Below, piece by piece: positions 45,057-53,696 of a stretch of 64,000 nucleotides of DNA; the first letter of the stretch is position 1, and every line of letters begins with the position of its first letter. This DNA comes from Clostridium uliginosum (GTDB lineage: Bacteria > Bacillota > Clostridia > Clostridiales > Clostridiaceae), in NCBI RefSeq assembly GCF_900112485.1, contig NZ_FOMG01000004.1, positions 1 to 64,000 on the forward strand, written 5' to 3'. Below the pieces are notes generated by a model, which was not told the origin of the DNA, ran no database searches, and saw only the letters and a list, made by a program, of their open reading frames with translations. The translations under genes and the position numbers were made by a program.

Positions 45057-46196
45057 TTAGAAATATTCTTCTTTTATTTTTATATCTGTAAATAATACTT
45101 TATAGCCGTTATTAATAGGACTACAACAATATATCCCACATTTAACCGTTTTTTCTTCATTATGAAGATGGCAAATTCTTAGCTGCCTCCATCCTCTATT
45201 TAAAACATTAACCTCTACTTTATAGTCTTTCCCTTCTCTACTAATTCTAAATTCAGCCTCATTTACTTGTGTATTTAATTCTTCAGTAGACCAGTCTGAA
45301 TATCCTAAATTTGTCACAACAGCACCTAACTTTGGGGCATTACCTAATTCATATTCAATAGAAGTTTTTAGCCAATTATCCTCATCTATTCTTACTACTA
45401 ATCCACATTGGTCAAATTGATGAACTGGATCAAACTTAATCTTTGTTGTCATTATAAAATCTTTTTCTGTTTCCATGTATAACATATGGGCATTATCATT
45501 TCTAAAACCATAATGAGTTCTTTGCCAAAAATCCGTTATTTTATCAGTTTCTACATAAACTCCATTTTTTCTAAGTTCCCATATTGATGGTTCATATAGC
45601 CATTTCATCTTTTTTACTGATGCAGTGTCATTTAATAAGTCAACAAAAACTTCTGGCTGATTTTCTAATACTTTATCATTTTTGATTATCATATCTGCCT
45701 TACTTTTGGGATTATCTATTGAAAAATGTTGTCTTTGAAGCCACATAAAATAATCTTCATATAATTCCTTTTTGTCTTCACTACTTCTTTGTATTGATGA
45801 TGTAAAAGTACAATCTAACCATATCTTTATATCAAAATTAATTTTTACAGTATTCTTAAATATTAATAACCCTTCAACTATAATTATATCATTGCATTTA
45901 CAAGCTTCTTCAATTTCACTTTTTACATTACAAAAATCATAGGCATTTTCATAATAAAACTTAGATGGATTCTTATCCTTAAAAGACTCTTTAAATACAT
46001 CTTTATTTTCATCTAACGATATTAAATAAACATTATAACTAGATTCATAGAATTCCTTTAGCCTATTAGCAAAAGTAGTTTTACCACTTAAACTTATTCC
46101 ACTTATTCCAATTATTACTTTACCATTTTCTTTTATATTCTTATTTATCAAAGAATATAAATCTTCGTTTAAGATCTTCTCTTTTTCATTAATCAT
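45057..46196 (-). CDS. P-loop kinase (uridine-kinase-like) fused to DUF1349
   Basis: 379 residues in two parts. Residues about 1-190: a nucleoside-kinase-like P-loop domain with Walker A GISLSGKTTFA, IIIVEGLLIF as Walker B region, and KIWLDCTF; typical of the uridine kinase / phosphoribulokinase group. Residues about 195-379: a DUF1349 concanavalin-like beta domain (FDQCGLVVRIDEDNWLKTSI, YSDWSTEELN), usually found alone or on glycosidases. I know no described function for this pairing. GAGGAG precedes the ATG. Next upstream gene, on the same strand, is an opine-dehydrogenase-like protein about 168 bases away, so a joint pathway is possible. Confidence 0.8.
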   Translation of the reverse strand: MINEKEKILNEDLYSLINKNIKENGKVIIGISGISLSGKTTFANRLKEFYESSYNVYLISLDENKDVFKESFKDKNPSKFYYENAYDFCNVKSEIEEACKCNDIIIVEGLLIFKNTVKINFDIKIWLDCTFTSSIQRSSEDKKELYEDYFMWLQRQHFSIDNPKSKADMIIKNDKVLENQPEVFVDLLNDTASVKKMKWLYEPSIWELRKNGVYVETDKITDFWQRTHYGFRNDNAHMLYMETEKDFIMTTKIKFDPVHQFDQCGLVVRIDEDNWLKTSIEYELGNAPKLGAVVTNLGYSDWSTEELNTQVNEAEFRISREGKDYKVEVNVLNRGWRQLRICHLHNEEKTVKCGIYCCSPINNGYKVLFTDIKIKEEYF

Positions 46197-46308
46197 AATA
46201 TCTCCTCAATTTTGTACTTTTATTTATATAAAAATTTCTATTTATATTATATTTAATAAACTATATATAAACTTACACTAATTTGATAATAAATAACACA
46301 AAATTGAC

Positions 46309-46355
46309 TTTACTCTATAACTAATATAACAGTTTTTGTTTATATAATATAGAGT
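46309..46355. repeat. Hairpin downstream of the opine-dehydrogenase-like gene
   Basis: TTTACTCTATA and TATAGAGTAAA arms pair just after the stop at 46364. Possible weak terminator. Confidence 0.4.
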
Positions 46356-46363
46356 AAATCATC

Positions 46364-47431
46364 TTAGTTAATATTTCTAAGTATTTTTTTGAAATTATCT
46401 TTACCTATTTTTTCTATGCTTCTTCCTTCATCTCTAAATTGTCTGTTTAAACAACAAGATGATAGCTTAATTATAGATGTGCATATTGGAGTATTTATAT
46501 CTAACATTTCTCCTAATGATTCCATTAAAACTAATCCTTCAGGAACATCTTCTGTTATATATCTTGAATCTGATTTTTCTGGTCCTGAAGCAGAATGATT
46601 ATTAGCATAATCAAAAAATACTTCTTCTGCACCTCTATCATCATTTGAATTTCTATATTTGCAAGCTTCTGGATAAGAAACTGGGTCACAACCTAATGCT
46701 TTCATTATTTTGATTTTTTCTTTATCTAAGCCGTTAACTAAATTCCATACAGATGGAGTAAACACCTCTTTATACATCCAGTAATTTTTTCCATGAGTAT
46801 ACTCAATTCTCGGTATACTCATAAATGCACCTATAGTATGCACTATTAAATTTGGATTGTGTAAAGCTGCTTCAACTATGTTCTTATTCTTTACAAAATT
46901 ATATCCTAATAAGCCTAAAACTTTAAATGCTCTATCTTCTCTTTCTTTTGGGTATATACCTATTGGATTTCTTACATTTTCAAATAATACTTTTACTTTT
47001 CCAGGTTCAATAATACGACAATCAAGTGGTGAACTCTGAGCTTCTGCAAACGTTAACTTTTGGCAATTGCAATATTTTAGAAAATATAACGTTGCCAAAT
47101 ATCCTGGCTCTATAAGTATTATCTGATTACTTAAATATGGAGCCATTTTTTTAATTACTTCTTCTTGAAAATTAGTCTGCACATATAAAATTATTAGTTC
47201 TGCATCTTGTAATGCAGCCTTAAAATCTGTTGTAACCAGTGATAGCTTAGCCTTCTGGACATTATTATTTCTATCAATAGCTACCTCATAATTATTTTTT
47301 ATAATAAAATCATAATTTTTGTTATGAATTTTATTTGATGTTTTTAGCAGTGTAACTTCATGTCCTTTCAATGCTAAATCCGCTCCTACAGTAGTTCCTC
47401 CATTACCAGCTCCTACTATGGAAATTCTCAT
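46364..47431 (-). CDS. NAD/NADP octopine/nopaline dehydrogenase family protein
   Basis: 355-residue oxidoreductase. N-terminal Rossmann fold ISIVGAGNGGTTVGADLA; the C-terminal octopine dehydrogenase domain has the LHNPNLIVHTIGAFM segment with the histidines of that family. Members make opines (reductive coupling of a 2-oxo acid with an amino acid) or act on ketopantoate-like substrates. Start is the ATG at 47431, with GGGGGAG 5 bases before; the open frame continues to 47485 without a site. It may share a function with the downstream kinase-DUF1349 gene. Substrate unknown. Confidence 0.85.
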   Translation of the reverse strand: MRISIVGAGNGGTTVGADLALKGHEVTLLKTSNKIHNKNYDFIIKNNYEVAIDRNNNVQKAKLSLVTTDFKAALQDAELIILYVQTNFQEEVIKKMAPYLSNQIILIEPGYLATLYFLKYCNCQKLTFAEAQSSPLDCRIIEPGKVKVLFENVRNPIGIYPKEREDRAFKVLGLLGYNFVKNKNIVEAALHNPNLIVHTIGAFMSIPRIEYTHGKNYWMYKEVFTPSVWNLVNGLDKEKIKIMKALGCDPVSYPEACKYRNSNDDRGAEEVFFDYANNHSASGPEKSDSRYITEDVPEGLVLMESLGEMLDINTPICTSIIKLSSCCLNRQFRDEGRSIEKIGKDNFKKILRNIN

Positions 47432-47801
47432 ATTTACTCCCCCTTGTATTAGGTAATTATAAAAGATTATTACATAATCTTTCACTTTAAACCTTTACTT
47501 TTTATATAAAAACTCATTTCTTTCAAAATGTTGTGAATTTAAAGTTACAAACCCAAACTATAAACCAAACATCTAAGAAAAGAATGAATACTTACCATGA
47601 TTAATTTTAAACTGTAACATTTAAGTAATTTTTCTACTGAAATATTATCTTCTTTTTTAGTGACTTTAATTATGACGCCTTAAATATATAATATATAATA
47701 CCGTTTTATATATATATATATTATACCATATAATATATATTTTTGACCTAAATATACATATAATTCCAATAAATTTAGAAATAACCTTAACTTTATAATA
47801 A
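47432..47801. other. AT-rich spacer
   Basis: Contains a TA-rich stretch at 47690-47745 (near-palindromic TATATA runs) and an uninterrupted minus-strand reading stretch of about 42 codons at about 47555-47685 without start site or known motif. No gene called. Confidence 0.3.
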
Positions 47802-47848
47802 AAAATCAAAGCATCAGTTACCAAAATAGTATTTAATGCTTTGATTTT
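47802..47848 (-). terminator. Terminator, leftward
   Basis: AAAATCAAAGCAT with 47836-47848; TTTTTTATT follows on the minus strand. Probably ends the SIMPL transcript. Confidence 0.6.
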
Positions 47849-47920
47849 AATTTTTAATTTTTAATTATTTATATCGTTAATATGAAATATTGATTATTTA
47901 AAGAATAAAAGATGTTTAAT

Positions 47921-47963
47921 GGGACAGTAGATAGTTTTATATAAACAAACTATCTACTGTCCC
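47921..47963. repeat. Perfect family 3 palindrome (GGGACAGTAGATAGTTT)
   Basis: Exact 17-bp arms 47921-47937 and 47947-47963, the same unit as at 2516 and 20275. It lies just past the SIMPL gene stop. Confidence 0.65.
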
Positions 47964-48004
47964 ACTTATTATTATTATATAACTTTTTTATTGGACAATT
48001 TTTA

Positions 48005-48682
48005 CTACTCAGTATATATAAATATAGCTTCAATATCTGCAGTTATTTTATTTTCTCCAGCTTCAATAGGTGTAGATTCACTTACTGATTTAAGAGTCAT
48101 TACCGTTAATGGAGTTATGGTACCCTTATCCATCTCATGTATTTGTATTGGTATAATATTTAATTTCACTTTAAGTTTATTAGCTATAATACTAGCCTTA
48201 TCTTGAGCATCTTCAACAGCCAACCTTAATGCTTCGTAATAATACTTTGTTTGATCTGAAACAATAAAACTAATACCACTTACAGTATTAGCACCATTTT
48301 TTACTGCAATGTCAATTATTTCATCTGCAGAATTAATATTTTTAATAAGAACTTTTAAATAATTACTTACTTCATAATCTCTAAAAACTTGTTTTCCATC
48401 AATATAATCATAATTAGGTCTAATATTATAATTTTGAGTTTGTATATATTTAGGCAATACTCCCATTCCCATTATACTATTTATAACTTGCTGAGTTACC
48501 TTAGCATTTTCTTCTTGTGCTACTTTTAATTGTGTATTTTCTGTTATAACACCAATTACCACCTCTGCTGCATCTGGTGTTACACTTACTGTACCTTTTC
48601 CAAAAACTTTAAGTCTATTACCACATTTAGTGCTGGCATAATCATCTAAGCTATAATTATTACTATCTACTAATCGATACAT
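48005..48682 (-). CDS. SIMPL-domain (DUF541) protein
   Basis: 225-residue protein filling the SIMPL domain: VSVTPDAAEVVIGVITENTQ near the start, NSIMGMGVLPKYIQTQNYNI in the middle, AVEDAQDKASIIANKLKVKL later. Family members (for example BP26, YggE) are usually periplasmic or exported; no signal peptide is visible here, so this one would be cytosolic. Start at the ATG 48682 with AAAGGATG in front; earlier ATGs in the frame belong partly to a palindromic element. Confidence 0.85.
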   Translation of the reverse strand: MYRLVDSNNYSLDDYASTKCGNRLKVFGKGTVSVTPDAAEVVIGVITENTQLKVAQEENAKVTQQVINSIMGMGVLPKYIQTQNYNIRPNYDYIDGKQVFRDYEVSNYLKVLIKNINSADEIIDIAVKNGANTVSGISFIVSDQTKYYYEALRLAVEDAQDKASIIANKLKVKLNIIPIQIHEMDKGTITPLTVMTLKSVSESTPIEAGENKITADIEAIFIYTE

Positions 48683-48704
48683 GATTTTCATCCTTTCAAA
48701 ATAA

Positions 48705-48730
48705 TTAGGCATATGAAAGAAAATATGCCT
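48705..48730. repeat. Minimal family 1 palindrome
   Basis: TTAGGCATATGAAAGAAAAT directly followed by ATGCC: the two ends without a core. Confidence 0.4.
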
Positions 48731-48825
48731 CACTACTCCATAATATGATTACTTTTGCTAAATGTCTCCAAGTTATAATATAATCTATCCATCCCTATTT
48801 AATCTTGAGTAACTTTATAAAATTT

Positions 48826-49057
48826 GAGTTAAGTAAAAATATCACGCCAGTTATATTAGATCTTGGAGGTAAAAGTCCTTGCATTATTGATAAAAATATT
48901 AATTTAGCCTCAAACATAACATTTCCTTATCAACCCTATAAAGAAAAAAATTAAGATTTTTAAAGAAATTTATGAAATAGATTATACAAATAAGAAGAAC
49001 TTCCTCTATTATTTAGATACATTATTATTCACTTATAAAATAAAATTTCTTGAATAA
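48826..49057 (+). pseudogene. Aldehyde dehydrogenase remnant with internal deletion
   Basis: Translation gives SKNITPVILDLGGKSPCIID, the strongly conserved ALDH block before the catalytic Cys, then jumps to TFPYQPYKEK and, after a frame change in an A-run, KIKIFKEIYEI, which resembles the C-terminus of the same family (class-3 ALDH). The catalytic cysteine region is gone. A deletion of some 200 codons and a frameshift make this a relic. Confidence 0.6.
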
Positions 49058-49091
49058 TTCTATAATTTCAACTCAAACTAATCTATATAAG

Positions 49092-49186
49092 TTAGGCACA
49101 TTCAAAAAAATGATAGACTAGTATGCGTATCTATTTTGTGTCATACTACGTATCTTTTGTATATTATTTTCTTTCATGTGCCTTAA
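49092..49186. mobile_element. Family 1 palindromic element, complete copy
   Basis: Ends TTAGGCACATTCAAAAAAAT and ATTTTCTTTCATGTGCCTTAA with core TAGTATGCG...TATTTTGTGTCATACTACG. The last bases (TTAAGGGAGAG) run into the ribosome site of the phosphoribosyltransferase gene at 49202. Confidence 0.65.
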
Positions 49187-49201
49187 GGGAGAGTAGATAA
49201 T

Positions 49202-49837
49202 ATGTTTATAGATAGAGAAGATGCAGGAGAAAAGCTTTCTATAGAACTTGAGAAATTTAAAGATGAAAATCCTATTGTTCTTGCTATCCCTAGAGGTGGA
49301 ATAGTAACAGCTTATGAAACTATTAAAAAATTTAGATTCGAGTGGGATTTAATTATTCCAAGAAAAATTGGTTCACCTCATAATAAAGAAATTGCCATTG
49401 GTGCAGTATCTTTAGATGGAACATATCTTTTAAATGAAGAATTTATAGATATGCTAAATATATCGGAGGAATATATAAAAAAAGAAGTATTTGAACAAAC
49501 AGAGGAAATTAAAAGAAGATTAAATAAATATAAAGGAAATGAAAATTTTCCACATGTAAAGAATAAAACAGTAATAATTATTGATGATGGAATTGCAACT
49601 GGTTTTACGATACAAGCTGCTATAAAGTCAATTAAAAAACATGATGCAAAAAAAATCATCTTAGCCGTACCAGTAGCACCACAGGATACAATTTCTCTAT
49701 TAGAAAAAATTGTAGATGAAGTTATATGTCTATTTATACCTAATGAATTTTATGCTGTTGGTTCATATTACAAAAGTTTTGAACAAACTACTGATGAGGA
49801 AGTCTTTAATATAGTACGTGAATTAAAGAAGACATAG
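49202..49837 (+). CDS. Phosphoribosyltransferase-domain protein
   Basis: 211-residue cytosolic type I PRTase fold. The PRPP-binding loop is clear: VIIIDDGIATGFTIQAAIKS. The segment LAIPRGGIVTAYET near the N-terminus is typical of the group annotated as putative phosphoribosyltransferases in Firmicutes rather than purine salvage enzymes such as Hpt or Apt. Substrate unknown. The ribosome site GGGAG is partly contributed by the preceding palindromic element. Confidence 0.88.
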   Translation: MFIDREDAGEKLSIELEKFKDENPIVLAIPRGGIVTAYETIKKFRFEWDLIIPRKIGSPHNKEIAIGAVSLDGTYLLNEEFIDMLNISEEYIKKEVFEQTEEIKRRLNKYKGNENFPHVKNKTVIIIDDGIATGFTIQAAIKSIKKHDAKKIILAVPVAPQDTISLLEKIVDEVICLFIPNEFYAVGSYYKSFEQTTDEEVFNIVRELKKT

Positions 49838-49882
49838 GCTTATCTATCGTATCTATATAAATTAATAAATCTAAATTTCCAA

Positions 49883-49920
49883 AAAGAAATGTATGCTAAA
49901 AACTAAGCATACATTTCTTT
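49883..49920. terminator. Bidirectional terminator
   Basis: 15-bp perfect stem AAAGAAATGTATGCT (49883-49897) with 49906-49920, with A and T runs on both sides, between converging genes. Confidence 0.85.
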
Positions 49921-49949
49921 TATTTATTACATATTAACTTTTTATATTC

Positions 49950-50885
49950 TTATTGTGTTGAAGCTGCATATGGAATATAGTCTTCATTTTCAATGTTACT
50001 TGGCTCTACCCCTAAAACATTTCTTATATTATAATCATTTAATTCATACATTTCTGTATAAGTTAAGTTATTATTAACGCTACTTATGTAATCATTATAT
50101 TTTTCTTTTGATACAGATTTATCATTTATAAGATACTGTACTTGTGATAAATCTTCCTCTGCATGTCTTCCTAAATCATCATCTGAATTAAATGATTTTA
50201 CATATTCATCACCTTGAATCTTCCAGCCAATAAGCATTGAATGTCCCATGTGAGAAAAGCTTGTTACAATGGTATTATCACTATCAAGATAACCTCTATA
50301 TCCTCCATGACTTGTATTTATATCTCTTTTTCTTATTTTATTACTGTCTGAATCATAAGAAATTACTGATAATGTTATACCTGCTAATCCAGCATTTCCT
50401 TCATGATATAACAACATTTCAGAAATACCATCCTTATTTACATCTAAAATTAAAAATCTAATGTAATCTGGTGATTTATCATACTCTGCATTTTTAATAA
50501 GCCAATTTCTATTCTTAAGTAACTTTGCATATACTTCTTTTTCACCATGATATACGGGTGTTTTTTTAGACTCTGTGCTTTTAGATGTTATCTCTTCACT
50601 AGTATTATCTTGTAATGTTTCATTTTTATTATTTTCTACAACATTAGTTGAAGTTACGATTTTAGAATGTTTTACATATGCAAAACCACCTCCGCCTAAT
50701 GCAATGATCAATACAGCAACTATTACAATAGCTAGTACATTTTTATTCTTTTTAGATTTGTATACTTCTATATTTTTATCCTGATTAATTGAACTATTAG
50801 CATCGTTATTATCTATTTTTATTCCACAATTTTCACAATAAGATACCCCTTCTTTAATTTCTTTACCACACTGTGTACAATACAT
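49950..50885 (-). CDS. Membrane protein with N-terminal zinc ribbon
   Basis: 311 residues. N-terminal zinc ribbon CTQCGKEIKEGVSYCENCG, one transmembrane helix (about 50-70, VLAIVIVAVLIIALGGGGFA), a Ser/Thr/Lys-rich linker and an extracellular domain (about 120-311) with LILDVNKDGISEMLLYHEG, resembling Ca-binding or FG-GAP/dockerin-like loops. Zinc-ribbon single-pass proteins with varied outer domains are common in clostridia. Function unknown. AGGAGG precedes the ATG. Confidence 0.78.
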   Translation of the reverse strand: MYCTQCGKEIKEGVSYCENCGIKIDNNDANSSINQDKNIEVYKSKKNKNVLAIVIVAVLIIALGGGGFAYVKHSKIVTSTNVVENNKNETLQDNTSEEITSKSTESKKTPVYHGEKEVYAKLLKNRNWLIKNAEYDKSPDYIRFLILDVNKDGISEMLLYHEGNAGLAGITLSVISYDSDSNKIRKRDINTSHGGYRGYLDSDNTIVTSFSHMGHSMLIGWKIQGDEYVKSFNSDDDLGRHAEEDLSQVQYLINDKSVSKEKYNDYISSVNNNLTYTEMYELNDYNIRNVLGVEPSNIENEDYIPYAASTQ

Positions 50886-51015
50886 TATTATTCCTCCTAA
50901 TAAACTATAATCATATTTTACATAATTATTGTTTATATGGCAACAATTGTGTTAATGTAATACTAAATAGACTTAAACTGATTTGATTTACAACCTCTTA
51001 TTGCATTTAACACTG

Positions 51016-51984
51016 CTAGTCTATAACTATTATTTTATCTAAATATTCTCCATAGCCTTCCTCTTCCATTTTATCCTTTGGAATAAACCTTAACGAAGCA
51101 GAATTTATACAATATCTAAGACCACCAAGCTCTTTGGGTCCATCATTAAATACATGACCAAGATGTGAATTACTATTTTTACTTCTTACCTCTGTTCTTA
51201 TCATGCCATGACTGTAATCTTGAATTTCTTTTACATAACCATTATTTATTGGTTTTGAAAAAGCTGGCCATCCACATCCTGAGTTAAATTTATCCTTAGA
51301 AGAAAAAATAGGCTTCCCACTTACAATATCTACATATATTCCATCTTCATAATTATCATTATACTCATTTCTAAAAGGCGATTCTGTGGCATTTTCTTGA
51401 GTAACAGCATACTGAATATCAGTTAACCTCTCTTTTAATTTTCTTTTTTCATCTTCACTTTTCCTTAAATTATTTTCAACATAAGTTTCTCTCCCTGAAC
51501 CTCTATAATAAAGCTTATATCTTAAAGGTTTTTTCTTATAATAGTCTTGATGATACTCCTCTGCTGGATAAAAAATTTCAGCTTTTATTACCTTAGTAGC
51601 AATAGCTTTATCATAAACACCACTATCTTCTAATGTTTTTATATATTCTTCAGCAATTTTTTTCTGCTCATCATCATGATAAAATACTGCTGTCTTGTAG
51701 CTATGTCCTCTATCATTAAACTGACCACCTTCATCAGTAGGATCAATGCTCATGAAGAAAGCTTCCACAAGTTCTATATAATTTATTATATCTTCATCAT
51801 AAGTTATTTCTACCGACTCATAATGGCCTGTATCCATGCTACATACTTGTTCATATGTTGGATTTATTATATTTCCACCAGTATATCCTACAACTACTTT
51901 TAATACACCAGCATATTTATTAAAAGGTTTAACCATACACCAAAAGCATCCACCTGCAAATGTTGCTACTTTAATTGAACTCAT
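51016..51984 (-). CDS. msrAB: Methionine sulfoxide reductase A/B fusion
   Basis: 322-residue repair enzyme that reduces both epimers of methionine sulfoxide. MsrA domain 1-160 with the nucleophile in GGCFWCM; MsrB domain about 185-315 with [20 protein letters not shown] and the catalytic Cys in [11 protein letters not shown]. The structural-zinc CxxC pairs of many MsrBs are absent. AGGAGG precedes the start. Located beside the FprA and ACAD-rubredoxin genes, so an oxidative-stress neighbourhood. Confidence 0.95.
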   Translation of the reverse strand: MSSIKVATFAGGCFWCMVKPFNKYAGVLKVVVGYTGGNIINPTYEQVCSMDTGHYESVEITYDEDIINYIELVEAFFMSIDPTDEGGQFNDRGHSYKTAVFYHDDEQKKIAEEYIKTLEDSGVYDKAIATKVIKAEIFYPAEEYHQDYYKKKPLRYKLYYRGSGRETYVENNLRKSEDEKRKLKERLTDIQYAVTQENATESPFRNEYNDNYEDGIYVDIVSGKPIFSSKDKFNSGCGWPAFSKPINNGYVKEIQDYSHGMIRTEVRSKNSNSHLGHVFNDGPKELGGLRYCINSASLRFIPKDKMEEEGYGEYLDKIIVID

Positions 51985-52016
51985 TTTATTGCCTCCTCTT
52001 GCTATAATGATAATAT

Positions 52017-52042
52017 CTATTATTTTCTTTCATGTGTCTTAG
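52017..52042. repeat. Half copy of family 1 element
   Basis: CTATTATTTTCTTTCATGTG followed by TCTTAG is a right-hand end. No left end seen. Confidence 0.4.
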
Positions 52043-52101
52043 TTATAATAACTTATTATACACAATTCTCTATTATAATAACCTCATATCTGTTATATCA
52101 A

Positions 52102-52182
52102 TTAAACTTTAAAATCTCTATCATCCACTATTTTACTTCTTAATCTTTTACCTCTATATTGCCTAAAATCTAAATGTTTCAT
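52102..52182 (-). pseudogene. Possible remnant of an MNT nucleotidyltransferase
   Basis: 27 codons reading MKHLDFRQYRGKRLRSKIVDD; the KRLRSKIVDD part and its DNA match KRSRSKIVDH in the nucleotidyltransferase gene at 56328-56648. The GSX10DXD site is missing. Too short to be sure. Confidence 0.35.
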
Positions 52183-52383
52183 GTATTAATAGACCTGTTT
52201 TTTTCATGAATATTAGAAATTTCATCCTATAAATTTAATGTTAGCTATAAAGAAATTAATAATCCTAAAATAACTTCTATAGACTAAGTAAGTTCTTCCC
52301 TATTATCTATTTTTAAATAATGTTTTTAATTAACTGTATTAACAATTCATATAAATTAATATTTTTACTATGTATACCTAAAA
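52183..52383. other. AT-rich spacer
   Basis: No ORF or repeat recognised. Confidence 0.3.
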
Positions 52384-52418
52384 AGATCGACTCACAAATT
52401 TTGTTCATGAGTCGATCT
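52384..52418 (-). terminator. Terminator of fprA
   Basis: 11-bp stem AGATCGACTCA/TGAGTCGATCT with TTTTT on the minus strand, 22 bases past the fprA stop. Confidence 0.85.
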
Positions 52419-52439
52419 CAAATTTATTTCTTTCTAAAA

Positions 52440-53639
52440 TTACTTCATTGATTCGATAATGCTGTTAGTAAGATCATCCATTGAATTCGCCTCATCTTCT
52501 TTCATGACTGAGTTCAATGATATCTCATTATCTAAAATAGTCATTTCTTTCATCTCATCCAAAAGTTTATGCATCAATTTGCCAGATTGAGGAGCCCATG
52601 ATCCATTTTCTATGAGAGCAAAAGTACGTTTTTGAAGATTTAATGCCTTCATATCCATTATATAACTCAACATTGGAGGATAAATATTTAAATTGTATGT
52701 TACACAAGCAAGAACTACATGACTATATTTGAATGTCTCAGAAATCAAATGTGAAACATGAGTTTTTGAAACGTCATACATGACTACATTTGTCATTCCC
52801 TTTTCCACTAGTCTTGTTGCTAAATCATTAGCAGCAGCCTCCGTATTACCATACATTGTTCCATAAACAATCATTACCCCTTTTTCTTCTGGCTCATAAC
52901 GACTCCACTTATCATACTTGTCTAGTAAGTACGCTAAATCATTACGCCATACTGGACCATGCAACGGACAAATAAGCTTTATATCCAAACCGCCAGCTTT
53001 TTTCAATAGTGACTGAACATGAGTACCATACTTTCCTACAATGTTTGTATAGTATCTTCTAGCTTCATCAATCCAATCTCGTTCAAAGTTAACCTCGTCA
53101 TTAAACAGCTTACCATCCAAAGCGCCAAAAGTTCCAAAAGCGTCAGCAGAAAATAGTGCCCCATTAGTAGCATCATATGTTACCATAGCTTCTGGCCAAT
53201 GTACCATTGGAGCAGCCACAAACATGACATTATGTTTTCCAAATGACATTTTATTTCCTTCTTTGACTTCTATTACTTTACCATCAATATTAAAACCAAA
53301 CTGACGCATAAACATAGATGCTTTTTCTGTACATACAATCTTTACCTTTGGATAACGAAGAATAATTTCTTCAATGCACGCTGCATGATCTGGCTCCACA
53401 TGATTGATCACCATATAATCTAAAGATTTCTCGCCCAAAACCGCTTTAATATTCTCGAGGAACTGACGACAAATTGACCAATCCACAGTATCAAAGAGTA
53501 CAGTTTTCTCATCTAAAAGTAGATAAGAATTATAGGAAACGCCTCGTGAAATGGGATGAATATTTTCAAAAAGAGCAAGGCGACGATCATTTCCACCAAC
53601 CCAATAAAGATCTTCTGTTATTTTTCTAACACAATACAT
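52440..53639 (-). CDS. fprA: FprA family A-type flavoprotein (O2/NO reductase)
   Basis: 399-residue flavodiiron protein. Metallo-beta-lactamase-like diiron domain (1-250) with the ligand motif NHVEPDH and later HWPEAM and CPLHGP; flavodoxin-like FMN domain (about 255-399) starting VMIVYGTMYGNTEAAANDL. In clostridia FprA reduces O2 to water with electrons from rubredoxin. It directly follows the fused ACAD-ETF-rubredoxin gene (57 bases), so that protein is a likely electron source. AAGGAG precedes the ATG; a terminator ends the unit. Confidence 0.95.
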   Translation of the reverse strand: MYCVRKITEDLYWVGGNDRRLALFENIHPISRGVSYNSYLLLDEKTVLFDTVDWSICRQFLENIKAVLGEKSLDYMVINHVEPDHAACIEEIILRYPKVKIVCTEKASMFMRQFGFNIDGKVIEVKEGNKMSFGKHNVMFVAAPMVHWPEAMVTYDATNGALFSADAFGTFGALDGKLFNDEVNFERDWIDEARRYYTNIVGKYGTHVQSLLKKAGGLDIKLICPLHGPVWRNDLAYLLDKYDKWSRYEPEEKGVMIVYGTMYGNTEAAANDLATRLVEKGMTNVVMYDVSKTHVSHLISETFKYSHVVLACVTYNLNIYPPMLSYIMDMKALNLQKRTFALIENGSWAPQSGKLMHKLLDEMKEMTILDNEISLNSVMKEDEANSMDDLTNSIIESMK

Positions 53640-53696
53640 TAATTTAATTCTCCTTTACACTAAATACATTTTATACTATTTACTTAATTGTATATA

